Source: Christensenella minuta (lineage in GTDB: Bacteria; Bacillota; Clostridia; Christensenellales; Christensenellaceae). Taken from it: a stretch of 64,000 nt of DNA. Positions within the stretch are counted from its first letter, which is position 1. Every line of letters starts with the position of its first letter. The stretch is from the NCBI RefSeq assembly GCF_003628755.1, contig NZ_CP029256.1, positions 1,569,585 to 1,633,584 of the forward strand, given 5' to 3'. A program made the position numbers and the translations under genes. Shown here piece by piece: positions 49,189 through 57,618 of this stretch. The notes below the pieces were generated by a model. That model had not been told where the DNA came from. It saw only the letters and a program-made list of their open reading frames with translations, and did no database searches.

Positions 49189-51126
49189 TCAGAAAATCAC
49201 CTTGTCGCGGTCCTGCTGCACCGCCATCCCAAGAAAATCGTCCTGCGACATATTTCCGATCTCGCCTTCGCCGCGGCGGCGCACCGCAAAGGTTCCGTCC
49301 GCAATTTCCTTTTCCCCGGCAACCAGCATATAGGGAATACGTTCGTTCCTCGCTTCACGGATCTTGTAGCCGATCTTTTCCTGACGGTCGTCCACCGTAA
49401 CGCGCAGGCCGGCGCTCCGGAGGCGCTGTGCGTATTCGTGGCAATAAGCCGCGGCCGCTTCCGTGATGTTTAAGAGCCGCACTTCCTCGCTCATCATCCA
49501 CATCGGCAGCGCGCCCGCATATTTCTCAATCAGCATGGCAAGCGTACGCTCGTAACAGCCGATCGACGAACGGTGGATGATATACGGCGTTTTCTTCCGG
49601 CCGTCCTTATCCACATAAGTCATCTGGAACCGCTCCGCCAGCGAGAAATCGATTTGGATCGTAAAAAGAGTATCCTCCTTGCCGAACACATTTCTGAACT
49701 GGATATCGAGCTTTGGCCCATAAAACGCGGCCTCGCCTTCCTCTTCTGTATATTCGAGGCCGGTATGGTCGAGTATCTTTCTCATCGCGTCCTGTACGCG
49801 CTCCCATTCTTCCGCGTCGCCTACATATTTATCACGGTTGTTCGGATCCCACTTCGAGAAACGATAGGAAATATCATTTTCGATGCCAAGCACCTTCATA
49901 TTATATTTAATCAGATCGAGGACGCCCATAAACTCGTCCTCAAGCTGTTCGGGCATACAGATGATGTGCCCTTCCGCAAGCGTGAACTGGCGCACCCGAA
50001 TCAGGCCGTGCATTTCGCCCGACGCTTCGTTGCGGAATAATGTGGACGTCTCCCCATAGCGGATGGGAAGGTCTTTATACGAATGATGCTCCGCATTGTA
50101 GATCGTGTACTGGAACGGACAGGTCATCGGCCTCAACGCAAGTACTTCGTCGCCGCGTTCCTCGTCTCCCAGGATAAACATGCCGTCCTGATAGTGGTCC
50201 CAGTGTCCGGAAATCTTATAGAGGTCGCTTTTTGCCATGTATGGCGTTTTGGTCAGCACATAGCCGCGGCGTTCTTCTTCATCCTCTACAAAGCGCTGCA
50301 AAAGCTGGATCGTTTTCGCGCCCTTGGGCATCAAAAGCGGCAAGCCCTGACCCACAATTGGGCTGGTAGTGAAGTAATGGAGCTCGCGGCCAAGCTTGTT
50401 ATGGTCTCGTTCTTCCGCCTCTTTTTGCTGCTTTAAATATGCGTCAAGCTCCTGTACGGACGGGAACGCGGTTCCATAAATGCGGTGCAGCATCTTGTTT
50501 TTTTCATTGCCGCGCCAATACGCCCCAGCCGTCCGCAGGAGCTTTGGGACCTTGACCTTGCCCGTGCTGACCGCATGCGGGCCTGCGCACAGGTCGGTAA
50601 AATCTCCCTGCCCGTAAAAGCTCAGCACCGCGTCCTCCGGGAGGTCCCCGATAAGTTCGACTTTATACGGCTCGTCTGCATCCTTCATCTTTTGGATCGC
50701 TTCCGCGCGCGGAAGGGTATATTTCTTGAGCGGTATATTCTCCGCCACGATCTTTTTCATTTCCTTTTCGATCTTGGCAAGGTCCTCGTTCGTGAACGGT
50801 TTTTCCGTATCAAAATCGTAATAGAAGCCGTTATCCGTCGCCGGTCCGATCGCAAGTTTTGCGTCCGGATACAGGCGTTTCACCGCCTGCGCGAGTACAT
50901 GGGATGCCGTATGCCAAACTGCCTTCCTGCCTTCTTCGTCATCGAACGTCAGGATTTCGAGCGTCGTGCCGTCCGTCGGAACCGTGGTGAGTTCCGTTAC
51001 CGTACCGTCCACTTTTGCCGCAACCGCGGTTTTGCCCAGTTTCTGACTCAGCTCTTTTGCAATCTCAAGAGCAGTCATTCCATCCTTGAATTCTTTGACG
51101 TTGCCGTCAGCCAGTTTGATTTTCAT
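49189..51126 (-). CDS. thrS: Threonine-tRNA ligase
   Basis: 645 residues, full length. TGS domain (residues ~1-62), editing domain with HTASHVLAQAVKRLYP and the zinc-type TDLCAGPHAVSTGKV motif, class II catalytic core (MTCPFQYTIYNAEHHSYKDLPIRYGE region), and the C-terminal anticodon domain ending in GEIGNMSQDDF. It attaches threonine to tRNA-Thr. No T-box leader fits the 66-bp gap upstream, so it probably belongs to the transcript that starts before the AraD-like gene. Confidence 0.98.
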   Translation of the reverse strand: MKIKLADGNVKEFKDGMTALEIAKELSQKLGKTAVAAKVDGTVTELTTVPTDGTTLEILTFDDEEGRKAVWHTASHVLAQAVKRLYPDAKLAIGPATDNGFYYDFDTEKPFTNEDLAKIEKEMKKIVAENIPLKKYTLPRAEAIQKMKDADEPYKVELIGDLPEDAVLSFYGQGDFTDLCAGPHAVSTGKVKVPKLLRTAGAYWRGNEKNKMLHRIYGTAFPSVQELDAYLKQQKEAEERDHNKLGRELHYFTTSPIVGQGLPLLMPKGAKTIQLLQRFVEDEEERRGYVLTKTPYMAKSDLYKISGHWDHYQDGMFILGDEERGDEVLALRPMTCPFQYTIYNAEHHSYKDLPIRYGETSTLFRNEASGEMHGLIRVRQFTLAEGHIICMPEQLEDEFMGVLDLIKYNMKVLGIENDISYRFSKWDPNNRDKYVGDAEEWERVQDAMRKILDHTGLEYTEEEGEAAFYGPKLDIQFRNVFGKEDTLFTIQIDFSLAERFQMTYVDKDGRKKTPYIIHRSSIGCYERTLAMLIEKYAGALPMWMMSEEVRLLNITEAAAAYCHEYAQRLRSAGLRVTVDDRQEKIGYKIREARNERIPYMLVAGEKEIADGTFAVRRRGEGEIGNMSQDDFLGMAVQQDRDKVIF

Positions 51127-51192
51127 TGCCTTTCTGTCCTCTTTTTCTAATAATTATTATTCTTACATCTTACTTCCACCGGGGTGCTTTTG

Positions 51193-52569
51193 TCAATTTC
51201 GCGTTTCCAGGTTGACGCTGTTGTTGAGATACAGGAAATAGATGGATTTTTCCTTGTTCCAGTCCGGATTGTCCTTGATGATGTTGGCCACCGTCTTTTT
51301 AAGTGCGCGCGTCATTTCTATGATTCCCTCCTCGTGCAGCAGCGTGATGTCCGCATGGCGGCGGAACACATAACCCATTTCGCAGAGCAGGTCCGCTTTG
51401 ATCTTCTTTGCCGTTTCCGCCGGGAACACCTCTTCGAGGCGGTGCAGCTGCGAATTTGCCGTCAGGCGGCCTTTATAATAGCGGATAAACGTCTCGAGCG
51501 CATCGATTTTGCTGCCGCGCTCGAGCTCGAACAAAATCATGCAGTAAAGGTGCCAATTGAAATCAACGTTCATCAGCTTCTGGATCGTCGTGCCCACCGT
51601 ATCGATGAAGGGATCGCCCGTATTAAACTGATGCTCCAGCTGAAGCGATTCGCGAAAACTCAATTCCTCGCCGCTCATCGTCCCCGTGATATAGAACATT
51701 TCCGTCATGACGCGCCCGTAATCCTCCATCTGCGCAGCGTTATTGACGATAAAGATGTAATCCACGATGCTGTCGCAGCTGTCCTTGAACTGTACGACAA
51801 AGCCGAGGTCGTTTTTCATCTTCCGCGCTATGGTATCGTGGATCAGCTTGCTGATGATGTTCTGGATATTCTCCTTGCGGTAATGCAGCTTGGAGCTGTT
51901 GTCGCGTTTATAACGCTTATAGAGCACATGCAGCTGGTGGTCGACGAGGTTCAGGTTTTCCTTAATTGACACCATGTTCTCGATCACCTGCTGCTCCACC
52001 ATAAAATAAGATGGGTTTTTGTAGATGATCTTATGCTCGATATCGCCCCAGAACATGTTGACCATAGACTTGATCTGCACCTCGAAATTGACGCGGATTT
52101 CTTCTTCCTCTCCCTTGTGGTCTTCATAGCGTGCGTCGATCTTATAGATGTCAAAGCCATTTTTCTGCTTGGCGGGCTGCTTTTCATTCAGCTTGAAGCG
52201 CATCTTGGGGAATTTTTCATTGTAATAAAAAATCTGGTCGTCCGTCTTGTTGAAAAGCTTGAGCATCAGCGAATAAACATAGGCCTCGTCGTCGTTGAAT
52301 TTGCATTCGACGCGCAGGCCGATGATATCCTGGATATTGGCGACGATCTCCTCTTTTGTGGTGTGCAGCCGGTAATAGCTGTTGCGGATCAGTTTTTCAC
52401 GCACGCTTTCCGGCTCTTTCACGCGGTAGGAAACGTTCAGCGTATATTCCGAATTTTTACACACGACTTCCTCCATCATGTGCTTTAAGTCGTGCGCAAT
52501 ATTCTTGTACTTGTATTGGATGGTCTCGTAATAACCGACCACTCCGTCCACATATTTAAAAATATCCAT
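51193..52569 (-). CDS. RelA/SpoT-domain protein with long unknown C-terminal region
   Basis: 458 residues. Residues ~40-190 show the nucleotidyltransferase fold of (p)ppGpp synthetases: SYRVKEPESVREKL (48-60), DIIGLRVECKF (81-91), NGFDIYKIDARY (137-148), NFEVQIKSMVNMFWGDIEHKIIYK (161-184). The G-loop has Phe where a guanine-stacking Tyr is usual, so activity or substrate may differ. There is no HD hydrolase, TGS or ACT domain. Residues ~190-458 are helical, with an aromatic FYITGTMSGEELSFRESLQLEHQF section I do not recognise. It sits between nadE and thrS. It could make an alarmone or be a toxin-like nucleotide modifier; this is inference. Confidence 0.75.
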   Translation of the reverse strand: MDIFKYVDGVVGYYETIQYKYKNIAHDLKHMMEEVVCKNSEYTLNVSYRVKEPESVREKLIRNSYYRLHTTKEEIVANIQDIIGLRVECKFNDDEAYVYSLMLKLFNKTDDQIFYYNEKFPKMRFKLNEKQPAKQKNGFDIYKIDARYEDHKGEEEEIRVNFEVQIKSMVNMFWGDIEHKIIYKNPSYFMVEQQVIENMVSIKENLNLVDHQLHVLYKRYKRDNSSKLHYRKENIQNIISKLIHDTIARKMKNDLGFVVQFKDSCDSIVDYIFIVNNAAQMEDYGRVMTEMFYITGTMSGEELSFRESLQLEHQFNTGDPFIDTVGTTIQKLMNVDFNWHLYCMILFELERGSKIDALETFIRYYKGRLTANSQLHRLEEVFPAETAKKIKADLLCEMGYVFRRHADITLLHEEGIIEMTRALKKTVANIIKDNPDWNKEKSIYFLYLNNSVNLETRN

Positions 52570-52623
52570 AGCTTACCCCTTTATCATAGAGCGTAAGAAC
52601 CTCCGTGCCGCACACGGATACGC

Positions 52624-53808
52624 CTATTTTTTTATTTTTGTCAGGCAGTCTTTCAGGAGCGTCACCTGGAACCTGCTGTTCATCAGGTGCAGGAGAATGC
52701 GCTGGAAGGTTTCGTCCACCCGGCCTGAAACGACCACATCCATTTCAAGGTTGTGCGCAAGCCTGCCGTACGCTTCATTTACGCCGCCATCGCCCTCGGG
52801 CGCAAAGCGGTTGTACCGGGATATGGGCGTGTTGACCGTTTTTTTGATATCTTCGTAAAACGTATCCGCAAGGGCTCCGTCCGTCACGTAAAGCACATCC
52901 TGCTCCGGATGCGCGTTGATATAGCCGACCGTGGAACTCAGGACGCGCTCTTCCTCCACGCGCCCGATATGGATATGCGTGACCGGCTTCCTGCAGGAAT
53001 ATTCGTCCTTCAGGGACGCTGCCAGCGCGCGTTTGTGCATAGAGCAGGCATACGCCGCTTCGAGTTTTTCGCGCACTCCGTCCGGGATAATATATCCTTT
53101 CAGGTACGCGCAGATGTCCGCATAACGGATACCGAGCTCTTCCTCGTCCGTAGCTGAAATGCCCAGCCCCGCGGCAGGCTGTTTCATGAGGACCGCCTGC
53201 GGCGCGCCGTATGTCCTTGACATTTCATAAATATCGTCTTTTACAAGCTCCTGCAACGGATTGAAGTCGCTGCCCCCGTCGCCGTATTTGGTATAAAACC
53301 CGGTGATCGCCTCTGTCGCGTGATCCGTCCCCGCAACAAGCATGCCCTTCGCGAGCGCGTACTGGTACATCATCCGCAGCCGTGGCTGGAGATTCCCCAG
53401 CGTGTAAGCATCCTGCGAAAAGCCCTGTGCGCCTTTGAGGTCGCTGAGCGCGCCCGCATAGCCTCCCGCAATGGAGACCGTATCGCACATCGTCTGCGGA
53501 TTCAGCCGCATGACCTGCCGCGCGCAGTCCTCAGCGTCCTTAAAATCGCTCTGTACGCCGTTCGGCAGGAGCACGATATACATCTGTTTGCTTTCCGCAG
53601 CGCACGCTTCCGCACACAGGGAAGCGCAAAGAAAGCTGTCTACCCCGCCGGACACGCCAAGCACCACGCCTTTTGCGTTCGCGCGGCTTAGGTACCGCCG
53701 GATGAAGTCCACCGTCTGAGCTTTCTTTGCCGCGATATATTCTTCCTGTTGCTGATGGTCCCGTTTGAAATCAGGAGAGATATCATTTAAAATCCGCCGC
53801 TGTTTCAT
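52624..53808 (-). CDS. nadE: NAD synthetase with an extra C-terminal domain
   Basis: 394 residues. Residues 1-268 are an ammonia-dependent NAD+ synthetase: GVSGGVDS P-loop at 51-58, LGNLQPRLRMMYQYALAKGMLVAGTDHATEAITGFYTKYGDGG (137-179) and KQPAAGLGISATDEEELG. It adenylates and amidates nicotinate adenine dinucleotide. Stand-alone NadE proteins end near 275 residues; this one continues ~120 residues (275-394) with VTHIHIGRVEEERVL, INAHPEQDVLYVTDG and LEMDVVVSGRVDETFQRILLHLM. I do not recognise the tail. There is no glutaminase domain. It begins 3 bases after the WYL regulator stop, so it is tightly coupled. Confidence 0.9.
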   Translation of the reverse strand: MKQRRILNDISPDFKRDHQQQEEYIAAKKAQTVDFIRRYLSRANAKGVVLGVSGGVDSFLCASLCAEACAAESKQMYIVLLPNGVQSDFKDAEDCARQVMRLNPQTMCDTVSIAGGYAGALSDLKGAQGFSQDAYTLGNLQPRLRMMYQYALAKGMLVAGTDHATEAITGFYTKYGDGGSDFNPLQELVKDDIYEMSRTYGAPQAVLMKQPAAGLGISATDEEELGIRYADICAYLKGYIIPDGVREKLEAAYACSMHKRALAASLKDEYSCRKPVTHIHIGRVEEERVLSSTVGYINAHPEQDVLYVTDGALADTFYEDIKKTVNTPISRYNRFAPEGDGGVNEAYGRLAHNLEMDVVVSGRVDETFQRILLHLMNSRFQVTLLKDCLTKIKK

Positions 53809-53811
53809 CGC

Positions 53812-54807
53812 CTATTGTTCCTCCCTGTAAAGCGCGCTCATGCGCCTTATTTCCTCTTTCAGGTTCTGTTTCAGCCCTTCCGGCGCAAGCACCTCTGCCT
53901 GCGCGCCGAACGAAAGCAGCCAGCTTTTGATGTCCGGCGTAATAGCCGCCTTTTTTTCAAACAGCACCGCGCCGTTTTCATCCGCCAGCCGGTCGGCTTT
54001 GCGGGCATGATATTCCTTCACAAGCCGCGCCGCATCCCCCGTGAATCTGACCCGGATATCCGTGAGTTCCTCACCGGCAAGCTTATCGAACCTCGTTTTG
54101 CGGTAATCCTCATAAAAACGCCGGGGCACAGTGAACGTCTCCCCGAGCAGTTCCGCATCCTCGATCCGCGATACGCGCAGGTCGCGCACCGCACCCCGCA
54201 GGTGACAGAATCCAATGGTATGCCAGCACCCTTCACGCACCTCGAGCACATATGGGTCGAAGACCCGTTCCGCCGTCTCGCCCGAGGAAAAAGAATGATA
54301 GCGGAGCCGGAGGCTGCGCGACGTTTCGAGCGCTTCCTGCACAAGTGCAAGGATTTCCTCGTCCGTTTCGCTGTCTGCCGCAGCCTCGGGAACGATCTTT
54401 ATCATCTTTTCCACATTCTCCATCGCGCTGCGCGAAAGCTCGGGCAGTTTGCCCAATATCCGCCGCACGATCTTCAGGGCATCCTTTGCCATGCCGAGAG
54501 ACTCGTAGGTTTGCAGCACCTGCTGCGTAAAATACAGCGACACAACCTCAGCCATAGAAAAATCCATATCTGAAAGGGCATATTTATCCGCTTTGTACAC
54601 GAGTTTTCCGTCATGCTCTTCCTCGTACACAAAAAAATTCTGCGAGATGTAGTCCATATCGCGCGCGACCATGCGCCGCGTTGCGTCGATATCCGCCATG
54701 CGCTTCAGGCTGTCGATGATCTCGTTTATGGTATATCCGCTCTTTCGCTGGGAGAGCAGCGAAAGGATGAAAAGCTGGCGTTCCGTGGAAGTGGATTTAT
54801 TGCTCAT
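53812..54807 (-). CDS. WYL-domain transcriptional regulator
   Basis: 331 residues. The N-terminal winged helix (ERQLFILSLLSQRKSGYTINEIIDSL) is followed by a helical linker and a WYL domain (RLRYHSFSSGETAERVFDPYVLEVREGCWHTIGFCHLRGAVRDLRVSRI), then a WCX C-terminal part. WYL domains bind nucleic acid or nucleotides and control stress, DNA-damage and phage-defence genes. It overlaps the AraD-like stop by 11 bases and nadE follows at once, so it is inside an operon rather than divergent from a target. Confidence 0.9.
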   Translation of the reverse strand: MSNKSTSTERQLFILSLLSQRKSGYTINEIIDSLKRMADIDATRRMVARDMDYISQNFFVYEEEHDGKLVYKADKYALSDMDFSMAEVVSLYFTQQVLQTYESLGMAKDALKIVRRILGKLPELSRSAMENVEKMIKIVPEAAADSETDEEILALVQEALETSRSLRLRYHSFSSGETAERVFDPYVLEVREGCWHTIGFCHLRGAVRDLRVSRIEDAELLGETFTVPRRFYEDYRKTRFDKLAGEELTDIRVRFTGDAARLVKEYHARKADRLADENGAVLFEKKAAITPDIKSWLLSFGAQAEVLAPEGLKQNLKEEIRRMSALYREEQ

Positions 54808-55474
54808 TCTTCCCTCCCTGTTTTCTCTGGACGTGCTTATCGATCAGGTATTTGTTCATATCGGCGTCCGTGTTGAGGCGAAGCGTGTAGAATGCCATTT
54901 CCGCCACATACTCGAGGGCGACGGCATTGTCCACCGCGTCTGGGATATCCCTGCCCCACACGAAGGGGCCGTGGCTTTTGACGAGAACCGCAGGCGTTGT
55001 CATCGGATCCTTCAGGGTGAAGGCGTCCGCAATGATGCGCCCCGTATTTTTTTCATAATCCCTGGCGATCTCTTCCGGACGCATGGTGCGTGTGACAGGG
55101 ATGTCATATTTAAAGTAGTCCGCATGCGTGGTGCCGAGGTTGGGAATGCTTTCCCCCGCCTGCGCAAACACCGTCGCCCACTTGGAGTGGGTGTGCGCGA
55201 CGCTCATAACCTGCGGGAACGCCTTATAGATCTCAAGGTGCGTAAACAGGTCCGAAGAAGGCGTATGCGAGCCTTCGAGTATCTTTCCTTCCATATCGCA
55301 CACGATAAGGTCGTCCGGCTTGATCTGCGCACTTGCGATACGGCGGGGTTTGATGACAATATAACCCGTGCGCTCGTCCTTGGCGGAAATATTTCCCCAG
55401 CGCAGGGTTACAAGGCCGTGCTTTGCCAGCTCCTGGTTTGCCTTGTATACTTCTATTTTAAGTCCTTCCAGCAT
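54797..55474 (-). CDS. araD: L-ribulose-5-phosphate 4-epimerase (AraD family)
   Basis: 225 residues. HGLVTLRWGNISAKDERTGYIVIKPR opens the fold; TPSSDLFTHLEIYKAFP, the VAHTHSKWATVFAQAGESIPNLGTTHADYF zinc-site block and SHGPFVWGRD follow, as in AraD/UlaF/SgbE epimerases. It interconverts L-ribulose 5-phosphate and D-xylulose 5-phosphate by retro-aldol and aldol steps. No araA or araB is nearby, so ribulose could come from arabinose or ascorbate routes elsewhere. It is the first gene of the operon running through WYL, nadE and the RelA-like gene. Confidence 0.92.
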   Translation of the reverse strand: MLEGLKIEVYKANQELAKHGLVTLRWGNISAKDERTGYIVIKPRRIASAQIKPDDLIVCDMEGKILEGSHTPSSDLFTHLEIYKAFPQVMSVAHTHSKWATVFAQAGESIPNLGTTHADYFKYDIPVTRTMRPEEIARDYEKNTGRIIADAFTLKDPMTTPAVLVKSHGPFVWGRDIPDAVDNAVALEYVAEMAFYTLRLNTDADMNKYLIDKHVQRKQGGKNEQ

Positions 55475-55547
55475 TTTGTTTCTTATCCTCTTTCACAAAG
55501 CGGCTGTATTTTACGGCCATCCGGGAAACGGCCGCCGCCTCACACCT

Positions 55548-55576
55548 ATTTTACATCCTGCCGTCAAAATCCACAA
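55548..55576 (-). promoter_or_regulatory. Predicted promoter of the araD-WYL-nadE operon
   Basis: TTGTGG (55576-55571), 17 bp, TAAAAT (55553-55548), about 75 bases before the start. It is back to back with the OFA transporter promoter. Confidence 0.55.
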
Positions 55577-55584
55577 GTACAGCG

Positions 55585-55611
55585 TTGATTTTCGCAGTGA
55601 AATCGTATACT
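55585..55611 (+). promoter_or_regulatory. Predicted promoter of the OFA transporter
   Basis: TTGATT (55585-55590), short 15-bp spacer, TATACT (55606-55611). Confidence 0.45.
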
Positions 55612-55653
55612 ATTATGTTAATACATTAAAATCCGGTTTGGAGGACGTTTCCT

Positions 55654-56862
55654 ATGGTAAAAAAACAGAATAAGGCATTGCCGCTCGTCGCGGGGGCGGT
55701 CATTCAGCTGTGCATCGGAATCATTTACATTTGGAGTATTTTCCAGCCTTCCGTCATGGAGTATTATGCGTGGAGCGCGGCGGACGCATCGGTCACTTTT
55801 TCCATCATGCTTGCCACCTTTGTGCTCGGCATCGTGTTCGGCGGACGGTTAGGCGACAAAAAAGGGCCCCGGCCCGTCGTATTCCTCGGCGGCCTCCTGT
55901 TTTGCGCGGGTATTTTTCTGTCCTCCCTCGTGCCGCAGGATATGCCCCAGTTGATCTGGCTGTTTTACGGCGGACTCGCGGGCTTTGGCGTAGGCGCGGC
56001 TTACACGTCTACCATATCATGCGCGCAAAAGTGGTTCATGGATAAAAAAGGCTTTGCAACAGGCGTGATCGTGTGTGCGTTCGGTGCGTCCACCGTCGTG
56101 TTCACTCCGGTCGCGAATACGCTCTTAAAAAGCGTAGGGGTCTCGCAGACCTTCCTCACGCTGTCCCTTATTTTCCTTGCCGTGATCCTGATTTTCGGGT
56201 GGTTTGTCAAAAATCCTTCCAAGGAATATATGGACCAGTTTGAAACGCGCCTTCCCGACCTTTCCGCACAAAAACAATACACGCCCGGCGAGGTCCTCAA
56301 AACGAAATATTATTACTTCATTTTCCTCAGCATGCTGCTTCTGACTCCCGCGTATTTCATCATCAATCCGCTGCTGAAATCACTGGGAGAACTGCGGAGC
56401 CTTACCGAGACTGCGGCCCTTGCCGGGGTCATGGCTACGGGTATGGCGTCCGCCGCGGGAAGACTGCTCGCCCCGTGGCTTTCCGACCGCCTCGGGCGCA
56501 GGAACGTGCTTTTCCTGCTTTATGGGATCACCCTCGTGAGCATCCTGCTGCTGACGTTTGCACAGAGTTATTTCTTTATTATATTGATCGCGCTCGTTTC
56601 CTTTGCCTTTGGCGGGAGTGCGGGCGTATACCCGGCTGTGACCGCCGATTATTTCGGTATCAGGAACAACGGTGTGAATTACGGGCTTGTGATGATCGCC
56701 TTTGCGGTCTCCGGGCTGCTTTTCCCCGCGATTGCAAAGGTGGTAACGCCGGACGGTATCCCCACGGCATGGACATTCCTCGTCCCCGCCATTGCCGCCG
56801 TAGCGGGTATTTTGGTAACGGTAGCCCTCAAGAAGGACAACGCCGGAAAATTGAAAGCCTGA
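55654..56862 (+). CDS. MFS transporter, oxalate/formate antiporter (OFA) family
   Basis: 402 residues with 12 membrane segments. AGAVIQLCIGIIYIWSIFQPSV in TM1, a GGRLGDKKGPRPVVFLGG cytosolic loop, YGGLAGFGVGAAYTSTISCAQKWFMDKKGFATG, and GRLLAPWLSDRLGRRN between the halves are typical of OFA members. OxlT exchanges oxalate for formate; others move different small carboxylates, so the substrate is open. A GGAGG site lies 9 bases before the ATG. Monocistronic with its own terminator. Confidence 0.92.
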   Translation: MVKKQNKALPLVAGAVIQLCIGIIYIWSIFQPSVMEYYAWSAADASVTFSIMLATFVLGIVFGGRLGDKKGPRPVVFLGGLLFCAGIFLSSLVPQDMPQLIWLFYGGLAGFGVGAAYTSTISCAQKWFMDKKGFATGVIVCAFGASTVVFTPVANTLLKSVGVSQTFLTLSLIFLAVILIFGWFVKNPSKEYMDQFETRLPDLSAQKQYTPGEVLKTKYYYFIFLSMLLLTPAYFIINPLLKSLGELRSLTETAALAGVMATGMASAAGRLLAPWLSDRLGRRNVLFLLYGITLVSILLLTFAQSYFFIILIALVSFAFGGSAGVYPAVTADYFGIRNNGVNYGLVMIAFAVSGLLFPAIAKVVTPDGIPTAWTFLVPAIAAVAGILVTVALKKDNAGKLKA

Positions 56863-56874
56863 GCCAGAAAATTG

Positions 56875-56914
56875 CCAAAAAAGGCAGGAAGCTATTTCTT
56901 CCTGCCTTTTTTGG
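56875..56914. terminator. Bidirectional terminator
   Basis: CCAAAAAAGGCAGGAAG and CTTCCTGCCTTTTTTGG are perfect arms around CTATTT. It separates the convergent OFA and thioesterase genes. Confidence 0.9.
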
Positions 56915-56927
56915 CCGCAAATCAGGC

Positions 56928-57332
56928 TCAGAGCCCAAGGCTGCCGTTCTTGATAAAGCCCGAAACCGTCATGAAGGCCACCGGCGTGCCCAGGTCGTCC
57001 GTAATCTCGACCTCGTAAAGGCATGTTTTCCGCGTAAACGCGGTTTCCCTTGCCCGCGCGATCAGCGTCTTGCCCTTCGGGGGCCGCACATACGTGATAT
57101 TATTGTTCAGGGACACCACGTTTCCGTGCTTGCAGTTCGCCGCGACTGCAAACGTAAAATCCGCAATGGTAAAAATCATCCCGCCCTGCACCACGTTGCC
57201 CGCATTGAGATGCTGCTCCACAATTTCCGCCGTACATTCGCAGGTTCCTGCATCTGCGCTTTTGATTTCAATCCCGAGCGCCTGCACGAACCTGTCCTGC
57301 CTGAAAAAACCTTTTACCCGTTCAATGTCCAT
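56928..57332 (-). CDS. Hotdog-fold thioesterase (PaaI family)
   Basis: 134 residues from ATG 57332 (GAGGTGG five bases upstream). The strand-helix pattern with NAGNVVQGGMIFTIADFTFAVAAN, the PaaI-type catalytic helix with an Asp, and VSLNNNITYVRPPKGKTLIARA are the family marks. It hydrolyses acyl- or aryl-CoA thioesters, usually as a tetramer in the cytoplasm. The substrate is unknown; the distant acyl-CoA synthetase is the only related gene in the window. Confidence 0.88.
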   Translation of the reverse strand: MDIERVKGFFRQDRFVQALGIEIKSADAGTCECTAEIVEQHLNAGNVVQGGMIFTIADFTFAVAANCKHGNVVSLNNNITYVRPPKGKTLIARARETAFTRKTCLYEVEITDDLGTPVAFMTVSGFIKNGSLGL

Positions 57333-57407
57333 AGCTGCCACCTCATTTTGATTATTCACACAAAAAAATTATACAACAAAATATCGAAAAATTCTTCTAT
57401 TTATTCA

Positions 57408-57437
57408 TTGACAATACATCGCTTCCCGGTCTATGAT
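57408..57437 (+). promoter_or_regulatory. Predicted promoter of the DeoC-like gene
   Basis: TTGACA (57408-57413), 18 bp, TATGAT (57432-57437). The leader to the start codon is about 175 nt. Confidence 0.6.
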
Positions 57438-57461
57438 AATACTGTTTTACAACAGCCCAAC

Positions 57462-57577
57462 GATATTTCGCAGACGGCGGACCGGTGCCGGGCGGGGCTT
57501 ACGCAGAACATCCTATGGGGAACGGCGGTTTTCCGCAGCAGGTTCGTGCCGGGCCGTGCGGCAGGCTGCGAAATATC
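57462..57577 (+). ncRNA. Possible structured RNA in the deoC leader
   Basis: GATATTTCGCAG (57462-57473) and CTGCGAAATATC (57566-57577) are perfect 12-bp complementary arms closing a 92-nt GC-rich interior. The interior contains GCGG-TTTT-CCGC and two copies of GTGCCGGGC. No terminator follows. It is unlike riboswitch classes whose cores I know. Confidence 0.4.
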
Positions 57578-57618
57578 ATCAAAAAATAAAACTGTTTGAA
57601 TCATCGGAGGTTCACATT

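Noticed and set aside
51127-51192. T-box leader for thrS
   Set aside because: The 66-bp gap is too short and contains no specifier-loop or T-box sequence.
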